NCBI RefSeq assembly: GCF_002959895.1
Contig: NZ_PPDD01000009.1
Coordinates: 62,001-126,000, forward strand
Direction of reading: 5' to 3'
DNA: 64,000 nt
Source of the DNA: Veillonella infantium
GTDB taxonomy: Bacteria > Bacillota > Negativicutes > Veillonellales > Veillonellaceae
In this document: positions 17,014 through 26,600 of the stretch, one piece after another
Position numbering within the stretch: position 1 is the stretch's first letter
How the letters are laid out: every line of letters starts with the position of its first letter
Notes under the pieces: generated by a model
What the model was told of the DNA's origin: nothing
Seen by the model: only the letters and a program-made list of their open reading frames with translations
Database searches by the model: none
Made by a program: the position numbers and the translations under genes

Positions 17014-17709
17014 ATGAAAAAGTTTTTGCTATTCCTATTAGTGCTGATTATTGCCTTGGCAGCAGCAACTCAATTTTTATTACCTTCTTATATTAATTCT
17101 CGTATTGAAAAACAGCTAAATGATTCGTTAAAACCATCTGCTCAAACTGTAAATGTTGAGGCCCAACCTGGATTTAAACTATTATATGGTGAAGCTGATC
17201 ATGTGTATGGTTCTTTAGATGATGTGAAACTTGGTAAATTGAATTTTGCAAACTTTAAATATGATGCCACACAAATTCTTGTTAATCCAATTTCTTTATT
17301 AGCTAGCCAAGAAATTGATGTTGTCAGTGTAGGTAGCTCCAGTATTGATGGTACTGTTTCTAATGAAGACTTGGCTAAATTCTTAAGCACTCAAGCGGGT
17401 AGCGAAATTCAAGATGTACAAGTAAACATTACCAAAGATAACATAAGCTTAACTGGCAATATGAATGTAGGTATAGTATTTAAGGGCTCTGTTAAATTAG
17501 ATGGTAATTTAGAATTAAAGAATAATACTTTACTATTTTCACCTAAGAAATTCACTATTAATGGTGCTACTATCCCAGGTTTAACATCTAATGTATTAGA
17601 AGCTACTGAAATCTATAACTTCAACAACTTCCCAATTCCTGTAAAAGCAGAAAGCTTGACAGTTGATAATGGTGAAATTCACATTAAAGTTAAACCAGTG
17701 CTCAACTAG
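17014..17709 (+). CDS. LmeA-like (DUF2993) lipid-binding protein
   Basis: The 231 residues start with a hydrophobic N-terminal segment (MKKFLLFLLVLIIALAAATQ) that could be a signal anchor or a signal peptide; no cleavage site is obvious. The rest is a beta-rich domain with the DUF2993 pattern: SLKPSAQTVNVEAQPGF, a region of alternating beta strands, and the C-terminal FNNFPIPVKAESLTVDNGEI. LmeA of mycobacteria binds phospholipids in the periplasm; a lipid or glycolipid role here is inferred. It lies 9 bases behind prfB and 12 bases before the DUF5693 gene, so it is probably cotranscribed with the csaB group. Confidence 0.75.
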   Translation: MKKFLLFLLVLIIALAAATQFLLPSYINSRIEKQLNDSLKPSAQTVNVEAQPGFKLLYGEADHVYGSLDDVKLGKLNFANFKYDATQILVNPISLLASQEIDVVSVGSSSIDGTVSNEDLAKFLSTQAGSEIQDVQVNITKDNISLTGNMNVGIVFKGSVKLDGNLELKNNTLLFSPKKFTINGATIPGLTSNVLEATEIYNFNNFPIPVKAESLTVDNGEIHIKVKPVLN

Positions 17710-17721
17710 AAAGGATTTGTC

Positions 17722-19764
17722 GTGAATCATCGGAACACCCAAAAAAGTAAGTACTCTTGGATTCTTATATTATGTATCATTGTTGGTCTTGTATCCTCTT
17801 TATACTTAGTATTTGAACGCCATCAGATTGAAAAATCTCAAAATCATATTGAAAATATCGTAGATTATGATGCTGTTCTACGAGCAAATGCCTTTGAAAA
17901 GCGAAGCCAACAAGAAGCTTTTGATGCACTTCGCAATGCTGGTGTAACAGCATTTGCTATTTATGATCGTACTTTAGAAAAAGCAAAAGATGCTGGTCAA
18001 GTTAAGGTGTTAACCTCCGAAGAAATGGACTCTGTCCGGGTCAATGGTGCGTCCGTTAAACACGGTGCACTTTATGTAGGCTTAGTATCTGGTAAAGAAG
18101 GCTATTATAAAGAAATTCGCGAGGATTTATATCATCGTATAGGTAAAGATAAGGTAAAAGAACTTAATACTAGTATTGGTCCAGTCCTTGAATTATATGG
18201 TGCCACTGCAGATAGTTATTTACAAATGAACCTTGGTATTTCCAAGTTACAAGCACAAGAAGTTGCTAATCGTGGATTTAATGTTATTGTTCGACCTACA
18301 AATTACAGAAATGTAACGTCTGAAGATCTTCAATATCTATTTAAACGTCTTGAAGGAATTCCACATGTTACTGGTATGATTTTTGCTGGCAAAGAAGCTC
18401 TTGGTGCGCCTAACTTAACTGATGAAACCTTAGAATTATTACATAAAAATCATATTCCTTTAGTTGGTATCGAAGCTGTTAACCAACTTCAATATGAGCC
18501 ACAACAAGGTTTCTTAGAAATGGCTGCTAAAGAGAATTATAGCGTTGGTCGTGTATATACAATTGCTAAGGACGAATTAAAGAAAATTACTCCTGAAGAA
18601 GCCGCACAACGTTTCTATATTAGTGATATTGAACGAAATATTCGTTTCAATTTATTCCCTATGTATGAAACTGGTGTAAATAATGAAACAGTATTACAAA
18701 CTACCATTAACTATATTGGTATGACTACTGAAAAATTATCTACAAAAGGTTATGAATTTGGTCCTGCTGATATTTATCCAGCATATACACCTAATCCATT
18801 GTTAGTAGTTATTACTATGATAGGTGCTATTGCACTTTTCATTTACGTTGGTCAAATGTTAATTCCAATGTGTAAACATAAACAATTGGTAGCATTTTTC
18901 GGTATTTCATTACTATCTATTGTATTATTCATCATTACAAGTGGCACACTGATTACTCAAATTTGGGCATTATCTAGTGCTATTATGGCTCCTGTAGGTG
19001 CTATGATCCGTTTGATGGAAGAATGGCGTCGTTATGATGGGTCTCGTCCATTAGGTGCTATTAAATCAACAGTGTTAGCAGTATTCTATCTCGTTATTGC
19101 TGCACTCTTTGCAGCTATTGGAGGAATGTATATTGCATCTTTACTAGGTAATACAAAATTCTTCATGGAATTTGCTATCTTTAGAGGTGTTAAATTAACA
19201 TTTGTACTTCCAGTTCTATTGGTGATTATCGCTTATTTACAACGTTTCCCATTGTGGAAAGGTCGTATGATTAACTCTAAAGAAGAAGCAAAGAAATTTG
19301 TAGTTGAATTCTTAACAATGGATGTTAAATTCTACGTATTCTTTGTAATGGCTGCTCTTGGTGGCGTGGCATGGGTGTTTGTTGGCCGCAGTGGTCATAC
19401 AGCAGGTGTTCCTGTACCAGGCTTTGAGCTCATGCTTCGTCGTTTCCTTGAAAATACACTGTATGCAAGACCTAGAGAAAAAGAGTTTATTATTGGTCAC
19501 CCTGCATTAATGTTGGCTACTTTTGCATTTTTACGCAAATGGCCTACAGTGATTCATTTCTTATTAACTATAGCGGGTGTTATTGGCATAGCGTCTATGG
19601 TTGAAACATTCTGTCATATTAGAACTCCTGTATTCATGTCTATTATGCGTGGATATGATGGTTTATTAATTGGTGCTCTCTTAGGTTTGCTTCTTATCAT
19701 TGCTGTACGTTTCATGATGTACGTAACACAATGGTTCCAAGCTCGGGAGGTTGACCATGAGTAA
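17722..19764 (+). CDS. DUF5693 family multi-pass membrane protein
   Basis: The 680 residues have an N-terminal anchor (WILILCIIVGLVSSLYLVF near residue 13), a large presumably extracytoplasmic domain to about residue 355, and then a cluster of hydrophobic helices to the C-terminus (LLVVITMIGAIALFIYVG onward). The protein matches my recollection of DUF5693, a family of unknown function found next to csaB. The soluble domain has a barrel-like repeating pattern (NAGVTAFAIYDR, GFNVIVRPTN, HVTGMIFAG, HIPLVGIEA), but I do not assign an enzyme activity. It starts at GTG behind GAAAGGA and overlaps csaB by eight bases. A role in making or moving a pyruvylated cell-wall polymer is inferred from the neighbour only. 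Confidence 0.75.
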   Translation: MNHRNTQKSKYSWILILCIIVGLVSSLYLVFERHQIEKSQNHIENIVDYDAVLRANAFEKRSQQEAFDALRNAGVTAFAIYDRTLEKAKDAGQVKVLTSEEMDSVRVNGASVKHGALYVGLVSGKEGYYKEIREDLYHRIGKDKVKELNTSIGPVLELYGATADSYLQMNLGISKLQAQEVANRGFNVIVRPTNYRNVTSEDLQYLFKRLEGIPHVTGMIFAGKEALGAPNLTDETLELLHKNHIPLVGIEAVNQLQYEPQQGFLEMAAKENYSVGRVYTIAKDELKKITPEEAAQRFYISDIERNIRFNLFPMYETGVNNETVLQTTINYIGMTTEKLSTKGYEFGPADIYPAYTPNPLLVVITMIGAIALFIYVGQMLIPMCKHKQLVAFFGISLLSIVLFIITSGTLITQIWALSSAIMAPVGAMIRLMEEWRRYDGSRPLGAIKSTVLAVFYLVIAALFAAIGGMYIASLLGNTKFFMEFAIFRGVKLTFVLPVLLVIIAYLQRFPLWKGRMINSKEEAKKFVVEFLTMDVKFYVFFVMAALGGVAWVFVGRSGHTAGVPVPGFELMLRRFLENTLYARPREKEFIIGHPALMLATFAFLRKWPTVIHFLLTIAGVIGIASMVETFCHIRTPVFMSIMRGYDGLLIGALLGLLLIIAVRFMMYVTQWFQAREVDHE

Positions 19765-20857
19765 TATTGTTATCTCTGGCTACTATGGTTTTGGTAATGC
19801 TGGTGATGAAGCAATGCTTTGTGCTATTATCGATGCCATTCGCAAAGAGGAAGCAGATGCGCATATTACTGTTATTTCTGGTAATCCTACAGAGACGAGC
19901 AAAAAGCACAATATTCATGCGGTGGGAACCTTTTCTGCATTCGGTATTCTAAAGGCAATTTCAAATTCTGATTTAGTTATCAGTGGTGGAGGCAGCCTGT
20001 TACAAGATGCTACTAGTATTCGTAATACATATTACTACTTAAGTATTATGGCTTTAGCAAAAATGATGGGTAAAAAGGTGATGCTATACTCACAAGGTAT
20101 TGGACCTTTAAATCGCCCTTCCACAAGGAAAGCTGTTAGCTTTGTTTTACGTTTTGTGGATACTATAACGGTTCGTGATTCTATTTCTAAATCTGAATTA
20201 GATTCCTTAGGAATTGAAGATGTTGAGGTTACGGCTGATGCTGTATTAGCTATGCAACCAGCTGATTTGTATATTGGAAAACGCATTCTAGACGGCTATA
20301 CATCAAAGCTACCTATATCCACAGAAGCTCCAAAACGAATCGGAGTAGCTGTTCGTAGTTGGAAAGATGATACAGAATACCGTGAATCACTAGCCAATGT
20401 GTTAAGTCGACTGCAAGAACAGGATAATGTAGAGATTGTATTTATACCTATGTCTCATCCAGAGGATACAAAAGAAGCTAAAATTATTGCTAGTTATATG
20501 CCAAAAGGAGCTATTGTTCTTGAAGGACCATTCTCTACAGAGGAACAAGTATCCTTGTCTGGTAATGTAGACCTTATGATTGGCATACGTCTTCATGCAT
20601 TAGTATTTAGTTCTTTAATGAAGAAACCTGTAATTGGCATTTCCTACGATCCTAAAATCACTAGTTTTTTACATATGATTGGTCAAGAACCAATCGGTAC
20701 AATGACCCATCTTAGAGAAGAGGCTTTATATCAGAGATGTCATAAGCTCTTAAATTCAAGAGAAGAGTACCAAGCATCTTATGATCGTATTGAAGCATTA
20801 CGTGTTAACTCTCAACGGAATGCAGAAATCGCTATTTCATTACTTAAAGATTATTAA
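19757..20857 (+). CDS. csaB: Polysaccharide pyruvyl transferase CsaB
   Basis: CsaB adds pyruvate ketals to cell-wall polysaccharide, creating the ligand for SLH-domain surface proteins in many Firmicutes. The 366 residues show the family start NIVISGYYGFGNAGDEAML, the SGGGSLLQDATS loop, and the C-terminal glycosyltransferase-like part with MIGIRLHALVF and KPVIGISYDPKI. ATG 19757 is chosen because GGGAGG (19745-19750) lies six bases upstream. In Negativicutes SLH domains occur on outer-membrane proteins such as OmpM, so CsaB may act in outer-membrane tethering; the SLH ligand there is thought to be modified peptidoglycan, so this remains inference. Confidence 0.92.
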   Translation: MSNIVISGYYGFGNAGDEAMLCAIIDAIRKEEADAHITVISGNPTETSKKHNIHAVGTFSAFGILKAISNSDLVISGGGSLLQDATSIRNTYYYLSIMALAKMMGKKVMLYSQGIGPLNRPSTRKAVSFVLRFVDTITVRDSISKSELDSLGIEDVEVTADAVLAMQPADLYIGKRILDGYTSKLPISTEAPKRIGVAVRSWKDDTEYRESLANVLSRLQEQDNVEIVFIPMSHPEDTKEAKIIASYMPKGAIVLEGPFSTEEQVSLSGNVDLMIGIRLHALVFSSLMKKPVIGISYDPKITSFLHMIGQEPIGTMTHLREEALYQRCHKLLNSREEYQASYDRIEALRVNSQRNAEIAISLLKDY

Positions 20858-20890
20858 TATATTGGATATGATCCAGAAAGTGAGGTCTCT

Positions 20891-21727
20891 ATGGCTACAT
20901 TAACACAAGATGTTAAACAATTAGTTCAAGAGAAGGCAAAAGCTATTCGCGTTAGTATTGTTCAGTCTGTAACGGCAGCGAAATCCGGTCACCCAGGAGG
21001 TTCTTTATCTATCGCCGATGTGATGGCCTTGTTGTACTATGTAGAAATGAATGTAGATCCAGCAAATCCAAAAGCGCCTAATAGAGATCGTTTTGTCCTT
21101 TCTAAAGGTCATGCTGCACCTGCACTATACGCTACATTAGCTGAAAAAGGCTATTTCCCAAAAGAAGAGCTTTTGAACTTGCGTAAAATTGACCATATGT
21201 TACAAGGTCATCCAGATATGAAACATACACCTGGTGTTGATATGTCTACTGGTTCATTAGGTCAAGGTATTTCTGCGGCTTGTGGTATGGCACTAGCTGG
21301 TAAAATTGATAATGCCGATTATCGAGTGTATTCCATTCTTGGTGATGGTGAACTTGAAGAAGGTCAAGTGTGGGAAGCAGCAATGTTTGCAGGCCATTAT
21401 AAACTCAATAATTTAACTGCTTTTGTTGACTTTAATGGTCTTCAAATTGACGGCGATATTACAAAAGTACTTTCTCCATTGCCAATTCCTGAAAAGTTCA
21501 AAGCTTTTAATTGGAATGTTATTGAAGTAAATGGTCATGATATTGATGAACTTCATAATGCTATTGAAGCTGCTAAAGCTTTCACAGAAGGCCCTACATG
21601 CATCGTAATGCATACTGTAAAAGGTAAGGGCGTTGAAGAAATGGAAGGTCAAGCAGGATGGCATGGTAAAGCACCAAGCGCAGAGCAAGGTGTAGCCTTT
21701 GTTAATGAAATTATGGGGGTACAATAA
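20891..21727 (+). CDS. Transketolase, N-terminal (thiamine diphosphate-binding) subunit
   Basis: Transketolase moves two-carbon units between sugar phosphates in the pentose phosphate pathway. Here it is split, as in many Firmicutes and archaea. This 278-residue subunit has the N-terminal transketolase fold: SGHPGGSLSIADVMALLYY near residue 36, FVLSKGHAAPALYA, DMSTGSLGQGIS, and the thiamine diphosphate motif GDGELEEGQVWEA followed by FVDFNGLQIDG. The stop overlaps the start of the C-terminal subunit (taATG), so equal amounts are expected. Confidence 0.95.
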   Translation: MATLTQDVKQLVQEKAKAIRVSIVQSVTAAKSGHPGGSLSIADVMALLYYVEMNVDPANPKAPNRDRFVLSKGHAAPALYATLAEKGYFPKEELLNLRKIDHMLQGHPDMKHTPGVDMSTGSLGQGISAACGMALAGKIDNADYRVYSILGDGELEEGQVWEAAMFAGHYKLNNLTAFVDFNGLQIDGDITKVLSPLPIPEKFKAFNWNVIEVNGHDIDELHNAIEAAKAFTEGPTCIVMHTVKGKGVEEMEGQAGWHGKAPSAEQGVAFVNEIMGVQ

Positions 21728-22659
21728 TGGGTAAAGCAACACGTGAAGCATATGGTAATGCGTTAGCTCGAATTGGTAAAGAAAATACAAATATTATCGT
21801 ATTAGATGCAGATTTATCTAAATCTACGAAAACTGATACATTTAAAAATGTTTGTCCAGAGCGATTTTTTAATGTAGGTATTGCCGAACAAAACTTGATT
21901 TCTGTGGGGGCAGGACTTGCAGCAGCAGGTAAAATTCCATTTGTCTCTTCTTTTGCAATGTTTGCAACAGGTCGTGCATTTGAACAAATTCGCAATGCTG
22001 TATGTTATCCAAAATTAAATGTAAAAGTTTGTGCTACACATGCAGGGATTACAGTAGGTGAAGATGGTGCTACCCATCAAAGCTTGGAAGATATTTCTTG
22101 TATGCGTACATTACCTAATATGACTGTAGTAGTACCTGCAGATGAACGTGAAGCAGAAGCAGTAGTCGAATGGGCTGCATCTTATGAAGGGCCTGTATAT
22201 GTTCGTTTAGGCCGTGCTGGTGTAGATGATGTAACTGCTGAAGGTTATACATTTAAGCCTGGTAAAGCTACTACTTTAGTAGATGGTTCTGACGTTACTA
22301 TTATCGCTTGCGGCGCATTAGTAGGTCCTGCTGTAGAAGCTGCTAAAGTATTGAGCGAAAGTAATGTATCTGCTCGCGTTATTAATATGGCATCCATTAA
22401 ACCTATTGATGCTGAAGCGATTGTAAAAGCAGCTGTTGAAACAGGTGCTATTGTTACTGCTGAAGAACATAATATCATTGGCGGGCTCGGATCTGCTGTG
22501 TCTGAAGTTGTAGTGGCTAATAAGCCTGTTCCTATGGAATTCGTTGGTGTTCAAGATACATTTGGGGAGAGTGGTACACCAAAAGAATTAATGGCTAAAT
22601 ATGGCTTAACAGCAAAAGACATTGTAGAAGCAGTAAAACGTGTAATCACTCGTAAATAA
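21727..22659 (+). CDS. Transketolase, C-terminal subunit
   Basis: This is the partner of the preceding gene. The 310 residues contain the pyrimidine-binding domain (NIIVLDADLSKSTKT, FFNVGIAEQNLISVGAGLA, FVSSFAMFATGRAFEQIRN, ATHAGITVGEDGATHQSLED) and the C-terminal transketolase domain (GSDVTIIACGALVGPAVEAA, AEEHNIIGGLGSAVSE). The AEQN Glu is the one that activates the cofactor in this family. 1-deoxyxylulose 5-phosphate synthase shares the fold, but the split gene pair and short size favour transketolase. Confidence 0.94.
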   Translation: MGKATREAYGNALARIGKENTNIIVLDADLSKSTKTDTFKNVCPERFFNVGIAEQNLISVGAGLAAAGKIPFVSSFAMFATGRAFEQIRNAVCYPKLNVKVCATHAGITVGEDGATHQSLEDISCMRTLPNMTVVVPADEREAEAVVEWAASYEGPVYVRLGRAGVDDVTAEGYTFKPGKATTLVDGSDVTIIACGALVGPAVEAAKVLSESNVSARVINMASIKPIDAEAIVKAAVETGAIVTAEEHNIIGGLGSAVSEVVVANKPVPMEFVGVQDTFGESGTPKELMAKYGLTAKDIVEAVKRVITRK

Positions 22660-22673
22660 TCAAAGGGGATCCC

Positions 22674-23360
22674 ATGATTGAATTTAAGAATGTTAGTAAA
22701 GTCTATGATAATGGTTCTGTTGCATTAGACGATGTGTGTTTAACTATAAATGACGGCGAATTTGTCCTCATTTGTGGTCATAGCGGTGCAGGGAAATCAA
22801 CTCTATTTAAATTATTAACTCATGAAGTAGTACCTGACACGGGTACTGTTATAGTTGATGATTTTGATGTTACGCGTATGAAGCGTAGTAAAATTCCAAA
22901 ATTACGTAGAAAACTTGGTGTTGTATTCCAAGATTTCCGGTTATTACCGAATAAAACGGTATCAGAAAATATTGCTTTTGCACTTGAAGTAATTGAAGAG
23001 AAACCAAAAGTAATTAAAGAAAAGGTAAGTCATGTACTAGAGCTTGTTGGGTTAACTGACAAGGCAAATGATTTACCAGAGGATCTATCTGGTGGTGAAC
23101 AACAACGTGTTGCTATTGCCCGTGCCATTGTAAATCGACCATCTGTGCTCATTGCTGATGAACCGACTGGTAATCTTGATCCTGATACAAGTAAAGGTAT
23201 TGTAGATTTGTTTAAGCATATCAATAATTTTGGTACAACTGTTATTATGGTTACCCATAATATGGATCTTGTTTCGTATTTAAATAAACGTGTTATTCGT
23301 CTTAAAGATGGTCGCGTTCAAAGTGATAATATGAGAGGTGCTGAAATTAATGAAGCCTAG
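22674..23360 (+). CDS. ftsE: Cell division ATP-binding protein FtsE
   Basis: FtsE is the cytoplasmic ATPase of FtsEX, which controls peptidoglycan hydrolases at the septum. The 228 residues show Walker [15 protein letters not shown], the FtsE-type Q loop [17 protein letters not shown], the signature [19 protein letters not shown], Walker [16 protein letters not shown] and the switch His in MVTHNMD. It lies 14 bases after the transketolase gene, and its end overlaps ftsX by 11 bases. Confidence 0.96.
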   Translation: MIEFKNVSKVYDNGSVALDDVCLTINDGEFVLICGHSGAGKSTLFKLLTHEVVPDTGTVIVDDFDVTRMKRSKIPKLRRKLGVVFQDFRLLPNKTVSENIAFALEVIEEKPKVIKEKVSHVLELVGLTDKANDLPEDLSGGEQQRVAIARAIVNRPSVLIADEPTGNLDPDTSKGIVDLFKHINNFGTTVIMVTHNMDLVSYLNKRVIRLKDGRVQSDNMRGAEINEA

Positions 23361-24237
23361 AACATTGAAATACTTTTTTAAAGAAGCCCTCAAATCTATG
23401 AAGCGTAACGGTCTTATGACGTTAGCATCTATTTCTACAGTGGCTTTATCTCTATTTATGCTTGGTGTATTCCTTTGCGGTGTTATCAATTTGAATAACA
23501 TGGCATCTAGCTTAGAAAACCAAGTTCAATTGAGCATTTACTTAAAAGACGGCTTAACTACTGACCAAATTATGGCTGTAGGTAAGCAAATTAAGGCCAT
23601 ACCAAACCTTAAAAAGCTTGAGTTTGTTAATAAAGAGCAAGCCATGAAGGAATTCAAAGCTCGCCTTGGTGATCAACAACAATTAGTAAATGCCTTAGGT
23701 GATGTAAATCCATTGCCAAATTCTTATGTATTAACATTTGATAATCCTAGTGATGTTAAGGCTACAGCTAAATTAGCTACTACATTCCAAGGTGTTGAAA
23801 GTACACATTATGGTCAAGATATTGTGGAAGAACTCTTCCGTATAACTCAAGTTATCAGAATTGGTGGTATCGTATTAATTGCATTCTTAGCAGCAGCTAC
23901 ATTATTCATCATTTCTAATACAATTCGTTTGACTGTGTTTGCTCGTCGTAAAGAAATTGCCATCATGAAATATGTAGGTGCAACAAATGGCTTTATCCGT
24001 TGGCCATTCTTGATAGAAGGTATGTTATTAGGTTTAGTTGGAGCTATTATTGCCGTTCTTTGTGTAGGTGAATTCTACCATTTCATTACTATGGAAGTTT
24101 CTGAGTCTTTAGCATTCTTCCCATTAGTACCAATGTTCCCATTCTTCTATGATGTGGCTATCTATATTTTAGTTGGCGGTATTATAGTAGGTGCTATTGG
24201 TAGTACAATTTCTTTAAAACAATACATGAAGGTGTAA
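23350..24237 (+). CDS. ftsX: Cell division protein FtsX
   Basis: FtsX is the membrane partner of FtsE. The 295 residues show a first helix (LMTLASISTVALSLFMLGVF near residue 20), an extracytoplasmic domain (about 50-165, VQLSIYLKDGLTTDQI and PLPNSYVL) that contacts hydrolase activators, and three C-terminal helices with the family motif ARRKEIAIMKYVGATNGFIR. ATG 23350 is chosen because AGAGGTG (23334-23340) lies nine bases upstream. The next gene encodes a likely extracytoplasmic partner. Confidence 0.95.
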   Translation: MKPRTLKYFFKEALKSMKRNGLMTLASISTVALSLFMLGVFLCGVINLNNMASSLENQVQLSIYLKDGLTTDQIMAVGKQIKAIPNLKKLEFVNKEQAMKEFKARLGDQQQLVNALGDVNPLPNSYVLTFDNPSDVKATAKLATTFQGVESTHYGQDIVEELFRITQVIRIGGIVLIAFLAAATLFIISNTIRLTVFARRKEIAIMKYVGATNGFIRWPFLIEGMLLGLVGAIIAVLCVGEFYHFITMEVSESLAFFPLVPMFPFFYDVAIYILVGGIIVGAIGSTISLKQYMKV

Positions 24238-24242
24238 TGTTT

Positions 24243-25442
24243 ATGAAATACAACACAATCAAATCTCGTCTTGTGGCAACAATATTAACAGGTATAGTAG
24301 TACTGGGAACACCACTATACATTGTTGCGGAAGATGAGGATTTAACGAATCAATTAGATTCAATTCAACAACAAGTTAATCAACAAAACTCTATTAAAGC
24401 TGATGCTGAAACTGTTATTGTAAGCGTATCTGAACAGTTGCGTCAAATTGAAGAGCAATTGCGTCAAGCTCAACAACAGTTAGAGTCTATTCAACAACAA
24501 CGTGTAGCCGTTGAAAATGATATTACTGTTAATGAAAAGCTACTAGCAGAAGCACAAAAACGTTTAGAAGGACGTGAGTCCGTATTTTATAAGCGTGTAC
24601 GTGATATTTATATCAATGGTCGTCTAAGTTATTTAGATGTTGTTATTGGTTCTAAAGACTTTAGTGATTTTGCAAATCGACTAGAGATTTTAAAACGCAT
24701 TATTGATGCTGACATTAAATTAATCGATGAAATCAAAAAAGAACGTGCTGAAATTGCTGCACGTAAGCAAGCTCTTGAGCAATCTCGAGCTAAATTAGTG
24801 GAGCTTGAAAAGGCGGCAGTAGCTAAACAAGCTGAAATTGAACAAAAGAAGAAAGAACGGGAAGTCGTTCTTCAAAAAGCACAAAATGATCGTGCCACTG
24901 CAATGCAAGCTGTAGAAGAACTCAATGCTTCTTCCGCTCAAATTACTGCACTATTAAAAGCACGTCAAGCGGAACGTGCAGCGGCTCGTGCTGCTGCAGA
25001 AGCGGCGGCCGCAGCAGCAGCTCAACAGTCTGCACCAAGTTACTCTTGGGTGCAAGGTTCTGGTCAACTGGGTTGGCCTGTAAGTGGTGAAATTACTTCA
25101 CCATATGGTTATCGTACACATCCAATTTGGGGAACAACAATTTACCATTCTGGTATAGATATTGGTGTTGATGAAGGTACACCTGTTCATGCTGCTGATG
25201 GTGGTACTGTTGTTTGGTCTGGTTGGATGGGCGGCTATGGTTATGCCGTAGTTATCGACCATGGTAATGGCATGTCTACCCTTTATGGCCATAATTCTGA
25301 GCTTGCTGTCTCTGAAGGACAAGATGTATCTAAAGGTCAAGTTATAGCCTATGCTGGTAGCACTGGTAATAGTACTGGGCCACACGTACATTTTGAAGTT
25401 CGTATAAGTGGGGATCCTGTGGATCCTATGGGATATTTATAA
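24243..25442 (+). CDS. EnvC-like coiled-coil protein with M23 peptidase domain
   Basis: The 399 residues begin with a signal sequence (VATILTGIVVLGTPLYIVA), then a long coiled coil (about 30-255, repeated QQ, LE and RA-rich heptads) and a C-terminal LytM/M23 domain (about 275-399). The catalytic zinc motifs look intact: HSGIDIG supplies His and Asp, and HVHFEV supplies the second pair, so it may be an active endopeptidase and not only an activator like E. coli EnvC. An Ala-rich linker (AARAAAEAAAAAA) joins the parts. ATG 24243 is preferred over 24237 because AAGGTG (24229-24234) then lies eight bases upstream. The position behind ftsEX implies that FtsX regulates it. Confidence 0.9.
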   Translation: MKYNTIKSRLVATILTGIVVLGTPLYIVAEDEDLTNQLDSIQQQVNQQNSIKADAETVIVSVSEQLRQIEEQLRQAQQQLESIQQQRVAVENDITVNEKLLAEAQKRLEGRESVFYKRVRDIYINGRLSYLDVVIGSKDFSDFANRLEILKRIIDADIKLIDEIKKERAEIAARKQALEQSRAKLVELEKAAVAKQAEIEQKKKEREVVLQKAQNDRATAMQAVEELNASSAQITALLKARQAERAAARAAAEAAAAAAAQQSAPSYSWVQGSGQLGWPVSGEITSPYGYRTHPIWGTTIYHSGIDIGVDEGTPVHAADGGTVVWSGWMGGYGYAVVIDHGNGMSTLYGHNSELAVSEGQDVSKGQVIAYAGSTGNSTGPHVHFEVRISGDPVDPMGYL

Positions 25443-25443
25443 T

Positions 25444-26583
25444 ATGAAATTTGATACACGTACGGTGTTATGGAGCCTATTGAAATATATAGGCTCTGGC
25501 ATCGTTATTATGTGGCTCATGTTTTGGTATCTATCTGGTTCATTCTGGGGGTTACCAAGACTATTTGTAGCCTACTATGCTGCGAGTCAAGTCTTTATGA
25601 CACCTATGTCTAAAGCTACCCTTTATGATGGTATGTTAAAAGGTTTGATTGGCTCTTTGGGAGAGCCTCATAGTGTTTATTTAGATGCTGATGAATTTAA
25701 GTCCATGAAAATGCAAACATCTGGTACTTATGCTGGTGTAGGCATGGTTCTTGGGCATGATGATAAAGGTTTATATGCAGTTAGTATTATGGAAGATCAA
25801 CCAGCTTTCAAAGCGGGCATTAAACCTGGAGACCATATTATTGCTATCAATGGTCAATCCACAAGTGATATAACTGTAGAAGATGCATCCTCTCGAATTC
25901 GCGGTGAGGCAGGTACTGTTGTAGCCCTTGATATAGAGCGCAATGGTGAAACATTGCACTTTGATATCACTCGTGAATCCATTGTGTTACCAACTGTTAA
26001 AAGTAAAATGCTTACAAGTACAGTGGGGTACATTCGTATCAGTCAATTCGCTGAAAATACAGCTGATGATTTTGAAACACAGTTTAAAGAATTGCAATCT
26101 CAAGGTATGAAGGAACTAGTATTAGATCTCCGAGATAATCCTGGTGGTTTGTTATCTACAACAGAAAAGATTTCCAACTATATTATGCCTCCAGGTACAC
26201 TAGTAACGGTGCAAAATCGAGCTGGTAAAAAAGATGTTTATAAGTCGAATGGCCCAGAAGTAGCTATGCCATTAGTAGTTCTTGTTAATAAAGGATCTGC
26301 TAGTGCATCTGAAATTATAGCTGGTGCTATTCAAGACCGTAAACTAGGTACTATTTTAGGTACTAATACATATGGTAAAGGTACAGTTCAAACTATTTAC
26401 CCTAGCCTTGATAATGAAGGCGTTAAGGTAACTATTGCTAAGTACCATACACCAAATGATCGTGTTATTGACGGCATTGGTATTAAACCAGATGTAGAGC
26501 TTGATTTACCAAAAGGTGTAAATCCATCTAGTACATTAGATGATATTCAAATTAAAAAGGCATTAGAGTTATTACAGCAATAA
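25444..26583 (+). CDS. C-terminal processing peptidase (S41 family, PDZ domain)
   Basis: Ctp proteases cut extracytoplasmic proteins and often control peptidoglycan hydrolases. The 379 residues have an N-terminal anchor (GIVIMWLMFWYLSG), the PDZ domain (about 95-180; GTYAGVGMVLG, AGIKPGDHIIAINGQS) and the S41 core with LDLRDNPGGLL, the catalytic Ser in NKGSASASEI and the Lys in NTYGKGTVQT. ATG 25444 follows the upstream stop directly; an earlier in-frame start at 25408 would overlap the M23 gene by 35 bases. Grouping with ftsEX and the EnvC-like gene suggests one division-linked module. Confidence 0.93.
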   Translation: MKFDTRTVLWSLLKYIGSGIVIMWLMFWYLSGSFWGLPRLFVAYYAASQVFMTPMSKATLYDGMLKGLIGSLGEPHSVYLDADEFKSMKMQTSGTYAGVGMVLGHDDKGLYAVSIMEDQPAFKAGIKPGDHIIAINGQSTSDITVEDASSRIRGEAGTVVALDIERNGETLHFDITRESIVLPTVKSKMLTSTVGYIRISQFAENTADDFETQFKELQSQGMKELVLDLRDNPGGLLSTTEKISNYIMPPGTLVTVQNRAGKKDVYKSNGPEVAMPLVVLVNKGSASASEIIAGAIQDRKLGTILGTNTYGKGTVQTIYPSLDNEGVKVTIAKYHTPNDRVIDGIGIKPDVELDLPKGVNPSSTLDDIQIKKALELLQQ

Positions 26584-26600
26584 TGCATAGGAGTTAAAAT

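Noticed and set aside
24960-25020. Ala-codon repeat in the EnvC-like gene as a possible phase-variable tract
   Set aside because: The repeat mixes gct, gca, gcg and gcc, so it is not a simple slippage-prone tract. It is an ordinary Ala-rich linker.
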